Source: Marinilactibacillus piezotolerans (lineage in GTDB: Bacteria > Bacillota > Bacilli > Lactobacillales > Carnobacteriaceae_A). Taken from it: 64,000 nt of DNA. Position numbers and translations under genes: made by a program. Within the stretch, counting starts at the first letter, position 1. The number at the start of each line of letters is the position of its first letter. Below are positions 1-9,236 of this stretch, piece by piece. The notes beneath the pieces were generated by a model. That model saw nothing but the letters and a program-made list of their open reading frames with translations. It searched no databases and was not told where the DNA came from. Where the stretch lies: the NCBI RefSeq assembly GCF_900169305.1, contig NZ_FWDP01000004.1, positions 1,364,001-1,428,000 of the forward strand, in the 5' to 3' direction.

Positions 1-816
1 CATGTTTGGTCCTAAATTGTCAATCTGACTTTCAAATTCTTCATAGTAACTTCCGAAAGTAATTGGCAGCCAGGCTGCTAAACTGGCATCTCCTTCACCG
101 GTGGCCAGCGCTTGAAACATTATGACGGGATCAACTGTTGTAATGTCAACATCATAACCCAGTTCTTCCAGAACGACTTTCATAACATGTGAAGAGGAGC
201 GTTCTGTATCCCAAGGTGTTGAAATTAAATGCAGCGGTTCTCCGTCAACGGTTTCACTGCCCTCGGTCCACTCTTCTACAAGGTCTCTATTTTCATCTAC
301 CCAGGTTGCTGAAGCTTCTTCAAAAGGAACATATTGAGCTGCAAGCATGACTTGCTGAATATCCTCTATTTCCCAGTTAAAGTTATCTAATATAGCGTAC
401 GCATTTGGCTTTTCTTCAGCTAATCCTTTTCTGGCAATCGTTTCAATAAATTCTTCTTCGCCAAGAGAATTTTTAGGATCTTCTAACATTTTTAAATCAT
501 ACTCTTCAAAAATCCAATGGGGTGTCCATGCTGTCACGATAATCGGCTTTTCTCTTTTAATCGCCTGATCAAGTGAGGTAACCATACCTGCCGTTGAACT
601 TCCCTGTACTTCCCAGTCTTCTAAGTTATCGTAGTCATCTAACATATCAATTGCTAAATCGTTAGTCCCTGAACCGGGTTCGATTCCAGTGAGTGTATAC
701 TCCACTGCTTCCCCTACATCAACGGACTGCTCTTCAGCATCTCCTGTTTCACAACCTAATAATACTAATGAAACAGGTAATATTGTCAAACTTTTACGAT
801 ACTTTCCTTTACTCAT
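1..816 (-). CDS. Glycine betaine/proline-type ABC substrate-binding lipoprotein (3' end cut by window edge)
   Basis: Extracellular osmoprotectant-binding component of an ABC importer of the OpuAC family. The first 272 codons are present and the frame stays open to base 1, so the C-terminus lies outside the window. ATG at 814-816 follows an AGGAGG at 823-828. The N-terminus is a lipoprotein signal (SLVLLGC, cysteine near residue 22), so the protein should be anchored to the outer face of the membrane. Around residues 91-98 lies VTAWTPHW, which fits the tryptophan-rich W-x-PHW signature by which this family cages trimethylammonium groups; a second typical block (TTVDPVIMFQAL) follows near residue 235. 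The permease and ATPase are probably beyond base 1. Substrate (betaine, carnitine, choline) cannot be settled from sequence. Confidence 0.88.
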   Translation of the reverse strand, partial: MSKGKYRKSLTILPVSLVLLGCETGDAEEQSVDVGEAVEYTLTGIEPGSGTNDLAIDMLDDYDNLEDWEVQGSSTAGMVTSLDQAIKREKPIIVTAWTPHWIFEEYDLKMLEDPKNSLGEEEFIETIARKGLAEEKPNAYAILDNFNWEIEDIQQVMLAAQYVPFEEASATWVDENRDLVEEWTEGSETVDGEPLHLISTPWDTERSSSHVMKVVLEELGYDVDITTVDPVIMFQALATGEGDASLAAWLPITFGSYYEEFESQIDNLGPNM

Positions 817-1015
817 TTTTTTCCTCCTATATTTTAGTGCTTCTTCAATTTATTTGCTATTAATAAATAGTAACCTGAATCTTCTCTATAAAGGTTATAC
901 TTAAGAAACACCTTAAATACCCTATCATAGATAGTCACGTCATTCAAATGATGACCATTCAGTAATAAATTTCAGATTCTACATCAGGAAGAAGGAGTTC
1001 CGTTAATTGAACAAT

Positions 1016-1054
1016 AAAGAGCAAGTACACTTTTATGCATACTTGCTTCTTGTT
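1016..1054. terminator. Intrinsic terminator-like hairpin
   Basis: Stem AAGAGCAAGTA / TACTTGCTTCTT followed on the + strand by TTGTTTTGA. It lies in a gene-poor stretch (817-1639) and has no complete gene directly upstream on either strand, so it may be left over from a lost gene. Confidence 0.5.
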
Positions 1055-1410
1055 TTGACTACCGTCTTTTATCGATTTTTTAAAATCTGATTTTACATCG
1101 TAACTAAGTTCTGGATTTTGTTTATTTTGATCTTATATTAATAGAGGTAAAAATAGTTTCGCTAACCCTAGAAACAAGAAAAATCCAACAACGTCAGTAG
1201 TCGTTGTTAAGAAATTTGCGGAAGCCAAGGCTTTTAAGAATTTCAACAAATCCTTTCGCATTTTAATAGGGAGGTTTCCTAATATTCTGCTTTAATGTTA
1301 TTAGACATATAAGAAAATAATTGAACGATTGAGTTGAAGTCAAACAGTTTGATCATCCTAACTTATAGGCTTTCACTACATTGTTCCTATCGTGGATAAT
1401 TTAAACTAAG

Positions 1411-1447
1411 GAAATGACCTCAAAAAAGAAATCTTTTTGAGGTCATT
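1411..1447. terminator. Bidirectional terminator hairpin
   Basis: AATGACCTCAAAAA pairs with TTTTTGAGGTCATT around a short loop. It lies beyond the end of the AGCS symporter gene and the broken coding fragment on the minus strand, and probably ends that transcript. Confidence 0.6.
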
Positions 1448-1468
1448 CATCGCTATAAAGTTTTCTGA

Positions 1469-1630
1469 TTATTTTTTTTCATCAAACTTTAACGTATTTC
1501 CGTACTGCTCATCCAATCGCCCGCTAAACCAGCGACCATTCAATACTTCTGATTACAAAGTCTCTTTTTCTTCTTCGCTTGCTTTCAAGACATCTTCAAA
1601 AGAGTTCCTTTTAATTGTCAGCTGAATGAA
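1469..1630 (-). pseudogene. Possible C-terminal gene remnant with internal stop
   Basis: Reading the minus strand gives about 25 codons of protein-like sequence (ending EEEKETL), one in-frame TAA, then 27 more protein-like codons containing RWFSGRLDEQYGNTLKFDE and a final stop. There is no start codon and a stop immediately upstream. The acidic, aromatic composition looks like a true C-terminus, and the position just before a terminator fits a decayed last gene of the symporter transcript. Family not recognised; chance cannot be excluded. Confidence 0.3.
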
Positions 1631-1639
1631 TCAGCCATT

Positions 1640-3022
1640 CTATTCTATTTGATTCTTTTCTTTTTCATAGATTCCATCTTTCCCAAAATACTCTTTTGTA
1701 GACTTAACGATTACTGGACTTAGGATCAGCAACCCCACTAAGTTAGGCAATGCCATCAGTCCATTCAGCGTATCCGCCAGATCCCAGACAACTCGAAGAC
1801 CGCCGACTGCTCCTACCACGATCAAGGGCAGATAAACAATGCGATAGATGATAATAGATTTTGCACCAAACAGATATTCCATACAGCGTTCTCCATAATA
1901 CGACCATCCCAGTAAAGTAGAAAAGGCAAAGAAAATTAAACCAAAGGTTACAATATAGCCTCCATACGCAAATCCTTTTTCAAATGCTGCCGTTGTCAGT
2001 GGTGCGCCGTCTAGCCCTGTGTCCCAGGCACCTGTCATCACGATAACCAGCGCAGTGATGGTACATAAAACAATCGTATCTGCAAAGACTTCAAAGATAC
2101 CCCACAACCCTTGTCTCACAGGATGATCCGTAGTTGCAGCAGCGTGGGCAATCGGTGCACTCCCAAGACCAGCTTCATTGGTAAATACGCCTCGAGCAAC
2201 ACCATAGCGAATCGACAGCATAATCGAAGAGCCGACAAATCCACCGGTTGCCGCTGAACCTGTAAAGGCATCATGGAAAATAATTCTAAATGCTTCTGGT
2301 ATTAATTGAATATTCAACAAAATAATGCCCAGTCCACCAATCAGATAAATAGCGGCCATAAACGGTACGATAATTTCGGTTACTTTCCCGATCGATTTGA
2401 TCCCGCCAAGAATCACCAGCGCTACTAATACGGCCAGCACGATTCCTGTAAGTAACGGACTGATTCCAAATGTAGCGTTTAGAGAATCCGCAACCGAGTT
2501 AGACTGAACCATGTTTCCAATTCCAAAGGTCGCAAGCGTTCCGAAAATCGCAAAAAGTACTGCGAGCCATTTCATGTTGGCACCCTTGCTTAAGTAATAC
2601 ATCGGACCACCGACAAATCGGCCATCTTCTGTCTTTTCTCTGTATTTGATAGACAACACGACTTCCCCGTATTTCGTTGCCATTCCAAATGTTGCAGCGA
2701 TCCACATCCAGAACACAGCCCCCGGACCGCCGATTGCAATCGCCGTACCCACACCGGCGATATTTCCTGTACCAACCGTTGCAGCTAAAGCCGTCGAGAC
2801 CGCTTGAAAGGCCGTAACTTCTCCTTCACCCAGTTGATCCTGCTTGAACATCTTGAAAAATGTCTCTTTGATCACATACCCAAATTTCGTGATTGTAATA
2901 AATCGCGTATAAGTTGTCAGAAAAATCCCTGTTCCGAAAATCAATAATAATAGCGGCCATCCCCAGACCAAATCATTTACAAATGCATTAGCCTCCAATA
3001 CCCATTCCATAAAACCTTCCAT
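1640..3022 (-). CDS. Sodium:alanine symporter family (AGCS) amino acid transporter
   Basis: Cytoplasmic-membrane secondary transporter of about 460 residues, the usual AGCS length, with about ten to eleven hydrophobic helices. Family signatures are visible: GTGNIAGVGTAIAIGGPGA near residue 85 and TNEAGLGSAPIAHAAA near residue 280. It should import alanine, glycine or glutamine with Na+ or H+; the actual substrate is not readable. I chose ATG at 3022 (MEGFMEWV), seven bases after AAAGGGG; a farther ATG at 3055 sits inside a TATAAT-like sequence and has no ribosome site. Monocistronic: nothing else on this strand is close upstream, and a hairpin follows at 1411-1447. Confidence 0.9.
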   Translation of the reverse strand: MEGFMEWVLEANAFVNDLVWGWPLLLLIFGTGIFLTTYTRFITITKFGYVIKETFFKMFKQDQLGEGEVTAFQAVSTALAATVGTGNIAGVGTAIAIGGPGAVFWMWIAATFGMATKYGEVVLSIKYREKTEDGRFVGGPMYYLSKGANMKWLAVLFAIFGTLATFGIGNMVQSNSVADSLNATFGISPLLTGIVLAVLVALVILGGIKSIGKVTEIIVPFMAAIYLIGGLGIILLNIQLIPEAFRIIFHDAFTGSAATGGFVGSSIMLSIRYGVARGVFTNEAGLGSAPIAHAAATTDHPVRQGLWGIFEVFADTIVLCTITALVIVMTGAWDTGLDGAPLTTAAFEKGFAYGGYIVTFGLIFFAFSTLLGWSYYGERCMEYLFGAKSIIIYRIVYLPLIVVGAVGGLRVVWDLADTLNGLMALPNLVGLLILSPVIVKSTKEYFGKDGIYEKEKNQIE

Positions 3023-3340
3023 ACTCAAACCCCTTTTTTCTCGTTTATAATTCATTATAATACCATACTCTATAACACTTGTGAGATGCTTTTTTCTAAA
3101 AAACTAGATGACTTCGGTTACAGATCTGTTCTTATTGTCAGGTATTTTGAATCAATAAAAAAGTGTACTCAGTTTAACTATCGACACGCATACTGAAGCT
3201 GTTTTTATTATTCAGAGACCAATCTATTCTCTCCATATAATTCAGAATATTTTGCAACTTGTTGTCTTATTAAATACAATGATTAGAGGGACAGCTTTTG
3301 CTGATTATCCTAATTTAATCACACAGTATGGAGTGAAAAC

Positions 3341-4969
3341 ATGAAGTTATTTTTTAAGTCCTTATTTATCTTGAACATCGTTTCCTTTTTGCTAAGTATC
3401 CTTTACCTCGTCTTTCCTATAGAGACTGTTTATCTGAATGGGTATGGTCTACTACTGATCGTTACACTGACTGGTAATATTATCTCCAGTGTAAACGGAA
3501 GCCAATCTAGAAAGGCAGATTTTGCTTACCTTATCCTTTCCAGTGCTGGACTTATAGCCGTGATGCTTTTAAACACAGCTGCTTCGTTGTCTCCCACGAA
3601 TACATCCTCTAGAAGTATACTATCGATTGGCATCCTTTTTTTAATGATGATCCTGGGCGCTATTGTCACTCGTACACCACATACAAAAAGGTCAACTAGA
3701 GGATTTTTCCTATCACAAAGACAGTCAGAAAAGAAAACACAGAAAGTCATTAGAATCATCCTGATGTTTTTATTGACTGCTTTCTTATTAATCGGTACTT
3801 TTTTAGCATTCGTTCTAGTAACAGGTAGAGATGTAGGATTAGTCCAAGTCGTTATCTCTCAATATAGCTTATTTTACAGCCTGATCTTTCTCAGTATTGC
3901 AGGTCTTTTACTTAAAATCTCAAAATTTAGGCTGCGGTCAATCATAGGGGTTCTGATTTCAATTTTAGGTATCGCCTTATTCGTACTCTTCAATTTACCT
4001 TTATTCACTCTACCGTCTCTATTAAATGAAGCAAAGACCGACTATACTGAAGCATTTGGCGAAGAATGGAAAACGATTGGAGAAGACGATTCCTTATTTA
4101 TGAGCAGTCCAATATCGATTCCGGATTACTTCTTCGGGACTGCTTCAACTGATTACACAGTTACTGAAGACGTTCTGTTTTATGAAGGAACCGAAGGAGT
4201 AGATGAAGGACTGGAACTTCGGTTTGATGTATACACACCGCCCGTCAATGCAGATCAACTCCCAGGACAAGGATCTACCTTGATACGCATTCATGGAGGT
4301 GGTTGGAATTCGGGTAATAAAGGATCTGAAAATCATTCGCAAATAAATAAATACTTTGCTGCCCAGGGATACGTCGTTTTTGATGTACAGTATGGATTGA
4401 ATGACCAAGACCAGTTCGTCGAATTCGCTACTGTTCCTGATGAAATTTCCGGTGATTTTTCAATAGATGACATGGTACGTCATCTGGGAATCTTCACAAC
4501 TTATCTGGCAGATCATCATGAAGAATACTCAGCCAATATAGATTCCGTATTCGTTTCAGGTGGTTCAGCGGGAGGACATTTGGCTAATGCAGTGGCACTG
4601 GGACTGTCCAGTGGTGAATACACTGACCTGTTAGACGACAGACTGACTGTCAATGGAATCATTCCTACCTATCCCGCAAATGGACTAGCTGGATATCAGG
4701 ACATCACTGGTGAAGACGAACTGGTTGATCCGGCCTTACTTGTAGAAGAAAACAGTCCGCCTGCATTAGTCTATCAAGGCCAACATGATACGATCGTTGA
4801 TCCACGAGTAGCAGAGAACTTTAAAGACGCTTATCTGGAAAATAACAACACCGAAATTGCCATCATCCGCATGCCTTACGGTGAACATGCCAGTGATTTG
4901 TACTTCCCAGGATTCTATAGTCAAACCTTTATATACTATATGGAACGGTTTATGTATCAGTATAGATAG
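3341..4969 (+). CDS. Membrane-anchored alpha/beta hydrolase (esterase/lipase-like)
   Basis: 542-residue protein with two parts. Residues 1 to about 225 hold six or so hydrophobic helices. Residues about 270-542 are an alpha/beta hydrolase of the hormone-sensitive-lipase/BD-FAE type: oxyanion-hole motif HGGGWNSG, nucleophile elbow GGSAGG, and a likely catalytic Asp in QGQHDTIVDP and His in YGEHAS. The catalytic domain follows an even or odd number of helices, so whether it faces outside is uncertain, though the preceding sequence suggests an external position. Substrate unknown; carboxylester hydrolysis or deacetylation is the family activity. It stands alone, on the opposite strand to its neighbours, and ends at a strong hairpin. 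Confidence 0.8.
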   Translation: MKLFFKSLFILNIVSFLLSILYLVFPIETVYLNGYGLLLIVTLTGNIISSVNGSQSRKADFAYLILSSAGLIAVMLLNTAASLSPTNTSSRSILSIGILFLMMILGAIVTRTPHTKRSTRGFFLSQRQSEKKTQKVIRIILMFLLTAFLLIGTFLAFVLVTGRDVGLVQVVISQYSLFYSLIFLSIAGLLLKISKFRLRSIIGVLISILGIALFVLFNLPLFTLPSLLNEAKTDYTEAFGEEWKTIGEDDSLFMSSPISIPDYFFGTASTDYTVTEDVLFYEGTEGVDEGLELRFDVYTPPVNADQLPGQGSTLIRIHGGGWNSGNKGSENHSQINKYFAAQGYVVFDVQYGLNDQDQFVEFATVPDEISGDFSIDDMVRHLGIFTTYLADHHEEYSANIDSVFVSGGSAGGHLANAVALGLSSGEYTDLLDDRLTVNGIIPTYPANGLAGYQDITGEDELVDPALLVEENSPPALVYQGQHDTIVDPRVAENFKDAYLENNNTEIAIIRMPYGEHASDLYFPGFYSQTFIYYMERFMYQYR

Positions 4970-5004
4970 CATATTATTACTATTTAGACGAAATTCTTTC
5001 TAAT

Positions 5005-5049
5005 AATATATAAGGAGTATCCAACTTGTCAGATACTCCTTATATATTT
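5005..5049. terminator. Bidirectional terminator between convergent genes
   Basis: A roughly 16-bp stem, ATATATAAGGAGTATC / GATACTCCTTATATAT, with A- and T-rich flanks. It serves the + strand hydrolase and possibly the minus-strand gene ending at 5211. Confidence 0.8.
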
Positions 5050-5210
5050 ATCTTTGATATTAAATATCTTCATCCATAAAACAAATCGAATCCACACTTT
5101 TTATTTCGTAAAAATAGTAGTCCGACTCATCTAAATCACAAGCAAAGCTAGTATTTTCCATCAATTTCTACATTTTGCGTTATAGACCTTTTTACACTCT
5201 CTCCAGCCCG

Positions 5211-6686
5211 CTACTCAAGCACTTCTACTTCACGATTTACTACATCAAATCTCCGCACCCGATCTTTAACATACCCTCCAGCAGACTTCATCAGCACACT
5301 GTCTCCTGCTTTAAGCAGTTCGATGACGCCGTTTGATTTGTAGATGTGTTCTTGACTTTCACCTTCAAAATCCGTTAGGTAGACGCCATTTTCTGTGGCT
5401 GCTTTTCCGGATTTATAGAGCTCGTCTGCTGAGTAGATGGAATAGAAGATGCCTTGTTCTGTCACTGTGTAGTTAGAAATTTTCTGGTTAACGATCAGTT
5501 CGGATTTGTGCTGTTCTTCTAACCTAGTGCGGTAGAGTTTTCCTTCTATATCAAGGTAGTAGTAGTCCTCTTTCCATTTTATGAGTTTGTGGGTGTCCTG
5601 GTCTAATAATCGGCTCTGACTGCTTTCATCCAGGTCAAGGCGGTCTGTTGGGCGGCTTTTATTATTTGTATAGGTAACGAGCAATTCGTCATCCGTTACC
5701 GCCAGGTCGGTCACGTGTTCGTCGAGTAGTCGTTCGATCTGGTTGCCATTCAGATCCATTCGGTAAAGGTTGTTGTCATCATCTTCATTGATGAAGTAGA
5801 TCCAGTTGTCTTGGATTTGGACCTGTTGAAGATAACTTAGATCGTAAACAATTTCTTTCTCCGTCCCATCTAATCGCATGCGTTTCAATGCATCATATTC
5901 ATTGTAGTATAACCACTCGCCGACAATGTTAAAGTCCCGAATCATAAACATGACTCCCTCATTCATCAGGTCCGTTCTTTCTTTAAAATCTTTATCGGTT
6001 CGGTAGAGTTCATATTCATTTTCAACATAAAAAATGTACTGTTCATTTTCCGCAGCATATCCGCCATTATTGTGATTTTCGATAGAATTTCCTGCAAGTT
6101 GATCTGACGGCATTTCGATCTGAGTTTCTGCACTGGCAAAAGCATTATGGTAAAAAACCTTCATCTCCCAAAGTAAACCTGCTTCCAGCAGTACCGGCAG
6201 TGCAAACAGGAAAATCGTCAGCCCTGTTTTCATCACTGGCCAGTGTCTCTTTTTCGGCAAGTCCTCTTCCCCGTTGATTTCGTTTGAAAATGCCTCTACA
6301 TAATGCACGGGTCCTGAGATAGTGATCCAACCGTTTTGATGCGTTATTTTCACCGTATCCTTGAATACGATGTGGAAGGGAAAGTCGAAAGTTGGTCGAA
6401 TCACTAATTCGTTTTGACGCCTATCTAAGATTTCCCAGCGTTCTGCATCCAGTTGCCTTTCTACTCCAGCAAATCTTTCAATTCTTTCCTCTGCATCCTG
6501 GTGCTTGTACCTTTCAGCAAATGAGTCTACTGTCACCCACCAGATTGAAAGCAGTGCTAACCAGTAAACGTCTAAATCTGCATTGAACAGCAACCGATAA
6601 ATTAAAAAAAGCAGCAAGTATGCTGGCAAAAGCATAAAAATAGTACTCCTGACAGCTATCTCGATCCAGTTACGATATTTATTCAT
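5211..6686 (-). CDS. Membrane protein with DUF5050-like extracellular repeats (paralog 1)
   Basis: About 491 residues. N-terminal helical hairpin (residues about 8-55), then a soluble segment containing RPTFDFPFHIVFKD, then another helix near residue 165, then a large C-terminal region with repeated blocks such as GEWLYYNE, NWIYFINEDDDNNLYRMDLNG and EKEIVYDLSYL. Such YxxxxxLYRxxxDG repeats are typical of DUF5050-type beta-propeller domains. The C-terminal domain probably faces outside. No enzymatic motif is visible. Start at 6686 (MNKYRNW) is preceded by GGGGG seven bases upstream; the more distant ATG lacks a site. It is a diverged copy of the next gene (6751-8211), and the two probably form one transcript. 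Confidence 0.7.
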   Translation of the reverse strand: MNKYRNWIEIAVRSTIFMLLPAYLLLFLIYRLLFNADLDVYWLALLSIWWVTVDSFAERYKHQDAEERIERFAGVERQLDAERWEILDRRQNELVIRPTFDFPFHIVFKDTVKITHQNGWITISGPVHYVEAFSNEINGEEDLPKKRHWPVMKTGLTIFLFALPVLLEAGLLWEMKVFYHNAFASAETQIEMPSDQLAGNSIENHNNGGYAAENEQYIFYVENEYELYRTDKDFKERTDLMNEGVMFMIRDFNIVGEWLYYNEYDALKRMRLDGTEKEIVYDLSYLQQVQIQDNWIYFINEDDDNNLYRMDLNGNQIERLLDEHVTDLAVTDDELLVTYTNNKSRPTDRLDLDESSQSRLLDQDTHKLIKWKEDYYYLDIEGKLYRTRLEEQHKSELIVNQKISNYTVTEQGIFYSIYSADELYKSGKAATENGVYLTDFEGESQEHIYKSNGVIELLKAGDSVLMKSAGGYVKDRVRRFDVVNREVEVLE

Positions 6687-6750
6687 CCTTATTCCCCCAA
6701 GTACTGAAGCATTCAGTGTAAACATGCTGATTGTTCTTTTCGTCTAGTTC

Positions 6751-8211
6751 TTATAGTGTCTTGCTTTCTCCTGTTTCAGTATCCAATTGCTGCATTGTAG
6801 ATTCTCCCGATTGTTCATTCACAGCATTATATAAAAGGGCGCCCTTTATTTTGAACAGTCCTTCAATTGTATCGTCTGACAGTTTTCGAGCAGGTTCAGT
6901 GCCTATAAGGTCAGTCTGATAGACCCCTTTTCCTTCATGTCCTATTTCCGCCTGATAAGGGCTATAGTAAAGCTGGTTCTCATGAATCGTATAGTATGCC
7001 ACCCGCTCATCGATAATCAGCTCCGGGTGTGTGCCACTATTCAACTGATTTCGATATAACCGATCATTTTCCCCAACATAGTAATATTCGTCTTCTCGCT
7101 TAACAAGCGCTCTTGCTGGTGCTTCTAACACTACATCTGTATACTGTCCGTCCAGCGTCATGCGCTCAACAACCGATTGACCTGCTTCGTTCTGATGGCT
7201 GACATATAAGAACTCACCATACAGCGCCAGGTCCTGGATTTCTCCATCCATCATTTTCTGCAGCTGCCCGCCGTTCAAGTCCATCTTGTAAAGAGCGCTA
7301 TCCTCGTTGAAATTAATAAAATAAATCCAGTTTTCGTATATATGTATATCAGATAAGTAGCTCAAGTTATAAATAATCTCTCGTTCTGACCCGTCGAATC
7401 GCCTGCGGATCAGTTCCTCTCCTCTGGTGTAATACAGCCATTCTCCCACAATATTCAGTTCATCTATCCCTATACCCTGTGTCTGATTAGATAGATACGT
7501 TTTCTGTTCAAATGACTGATTTGTTCGAATGAGATTCAAATTGTCCTCAACGTAAAAAACATGATCTTCATTTTCTACGGCGTATCCGTAGTTATTAGTG
7601 TTTTCTACAGTATTCCCCAGTCCGCTGTGATTCAGCCCAGAGATTTCGCTCACAGATTGTGCATCAGCATTATGCTGATACACCTTCCATTCCCAGACCA
7701 GATTTCTTCCTTGAAGAACCGGTGCCGCTAAAATGAAAAGGACAAAAGCAATCTTCAATCCCGTCACGATTTTCCCATTTGCAAAACTGTTTTTTCCTTG
7801 CAGATTATTTTTTAAAACATCTACGTAATATTTCTGCCCGATCATTGTGATTTGCTGGTTAGCGTAGATGACTTCAACTTTTCCATCAAATAGTTTATTG
7901 AAGGGAAAATCGAATCTGGGTCTGACAATCAGCCGGTGAGCGCGGCGCTCAACCACTTTCCATTTGTATTTTGTTATCAGCTGTTCTAGTCCAGAAAAAG
8001 ACTGCACTTCAACTTTTTTCTGAATGGTTCTATAAATATCAATCGTCCATCTGTAAATCAATAATATGTATAAAAGGTACACAATCCACTGCAGTGCATC
8101 AGCTTCCAAAAAACGAATCCCATAATAGAAGTGCATGAATAATGCAATAGGTATGACTAAAAACACGGTGCTTTTTAATACAATGTGTGACCAGTCTTTG
8201 AATCGTTTCAT
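6751..8211 (-). CDS. Membrane protein with DUF5050-like extracellular repeats (paralog 2)
   Basis: 486 residues with the same plan as its downstream neighbour: two N-terminal helices, a soluble block with RPRFDFPFNKLFDGK, a further helix near residue 150, then repeats (GEWLYYTRG, NWIYFINFNEDSALYKMDLNGG, REIIYNLSYL). The shared blocks NIVGEWLYY and NWIYFIN show that the pair arose by tandem duplication. ATG at 8211 follows AGGAGG with six-base spacing. Only 64 bases separate the two genes, so co-transcription is likely. Function unknown; repeat-rich external domains of this kind may bind ligand or cell-wall polymer, but that is inference. Confidence 0.7.
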   Translation of the reverse strand: MKRFKDWSHIVLKSTVFLVIPIALFMHFYYGIRFLEADALQWIVYLLYILLIYRWTIDIYRTIQKKVEVQSFSGLEQLITKYKWKVVERRAHRLIVRPRFDFPFNKLFDGKVEVIYANQQITMIGQKYYVDVLKNNLQGKNSFANGKIVTGLKIAFVLFILAAPVLQGRNLVWEWKVYQHNADAQSVSEISGLNHSGLGNTVENTNNYGYAVENEDHVFYVEDNLNLIRTNQSFEQKTYLSNQTQGIGIDELNIVGEWLYYTRGEELIRRRFDGSEREIIYNLSYLSDIHIYENWIYFINFNEDSALYKMDLNGGQLQKMMDGEIQDLALYGEFLYVSHQNEAGQSVVERMTLDGQYTDVVLEAPARALVKREDEYYYVGENDRLYRNQLNSGTHPELIIDERVAYYTIHENQLYYSPYQAEIGHEGKGVYQTDLIGTEPARKLSDDTIEGLFKIKGALLYNAVNEQSGESTMQQLDTETGESKTL

Positions 8212-8345
8212 TCGAACCTCCTGCTTAGCAATTGTCTATTCATCATTTTTGAAAAAGGATTGCGATATGTTTAATTTATTCTATTTTAGCAAAAAAGCAC
8301 TCTATTTAGAAACCGCTTTTCAATAAATTTATAAAAATTTTGATC

Positions 8346-8389
8346 AAAAAAGAGCCGCAAAGAAGAAAATGCCTCTTTTTTGGCTCTTG
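8346..8389 (-). terminator. Intrinsic terminator of the ABC exporter operon
   Basis: AAGAGCC pairs with GGCTCTT, flanked by A- and T-runs, 14 bases beyond the permease stop codon. Confidence 0.65.
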
Positions 8390-8402
8390 TAAACATTTTG
8401 AA

Positions 8403-9236
8403 TTAGTTTTTCTTCCGGTAAAGCATCATCGTCAGCGGTCCGAAGATGATGAGCAGCACGAATGAGGAAACAAGTACCCAGAAGATGTCGCCGGCTACTG
8501 GATATCCGTGCATCAACCCTCTGACGGCATTGACCAAGAAAGAAATGGGATTGATCTGTACGAAGCTTTCCAGTACGCTCGGCATCGTCTCTGGATCGAC
8601 AAATGCACTACTTAAAAACGTCAGCGGGAACGTGATCATCATCGCTGTAGCCATCAACGCATTCTCAGATTCCATTTTCATGGCAAGAACGGTCCAGATC
8701 CAAGATAAACTGAATGAAAAAACCAGCAGGACTAAAACGGCTAAGATCACACCAGCAAATCCAGCTTGGGGTCTGAATCCAAGTATCATTGCAAACACGA
8801 TCATGATCGCTGAAGCAATACTGTATCGGATGGTATCGAACAGCATTGCACCTACTAATGAAGACGGCGCCCAGATCGGCAAAGTACGCTGACGGTCAAA
8901 AAAGCCTTTCTGCAAGTCCTTATTCAGATCCAAGGCTGTGTACACAGTGATCTGCACAACAGTCTGCACTAAAATCCCCGGCAGAATAAATTGCAGATAG
9001 TCAATAACTGACCCTGCAATAGCACCCCCGAAGAGATACGTGAATAGCAGTAAAAACAGAATCGGCATTGCAGTAATATCCATTAATGCCATAGGTGTGT
9101 GTTTGGTTTTCAGTAATGACCGCATGGCAAACGTCCCTACCGATTGAATTGCCGTCGGCGGTGTTGGTCGTTTATCTGATACGATTGCATCCTGAAGTTT
9201 TACTTTATTAGCTGGAACACTTTCTAATTGGCTCAT
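8403..9236 (-). CDS. ABC-2 type exporter permease (drug-resistance DrrB-like)
   Basis: 277-residue integral membrane protein with about six helices and an ABC-2 membrane domain (for example [11 protein letters not shown] and the terminal block [16 protein letters not shown], typical of DrrB/NodJ permeases). It forms an exporter with the ATPase encoded directly upstream, whose stop overlaps this start by four bases (ATGA), so translation is coupled. ATG at 9236 follows GGAGGAAGC. The family exports antibiotics, lipids or polysaccharide precursors; substrate unknown. Confidence 0.85.
   Translation of the reverse strand: MSQLESVPANKVKLQDAIVSDKRPTPPTAIQSVGTFAMRSLLKTKHTPMALMDITAMPILFLLLFTYLFGGAIAGSVIDYLQFILPGILVQTVVQITVYTALDLNKDLQKGFFDRQRTLPIWAPSSLVGAMLFDTIRYSIASAIMIVFAMILGFRPQAGFAGVILAVLVLLVFSFSLSWIWTVLAMKMESENALMATAMMITFPLTFLSSAFVDPETMPSVLESFVQINPISFLVNAVRGLMHGYPVAGDIFWVLVSSFVLLIIFGPLTMMLYRKKN

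Noticed and set aside
1437-1625. + strand frame of 62 codons
   Set aside because: Composition is not protein-like (runs of Ser and Phe); the minus-strand reading across the same bases is better and looks like a broken gene end.
8446-8892. + strand frame of 148 codons opposite the ABC permease
   Set aside because: Antisense shadow of a clear ABC-2 permease; no ribosome site, and codon composition follows the real gene's third positions.
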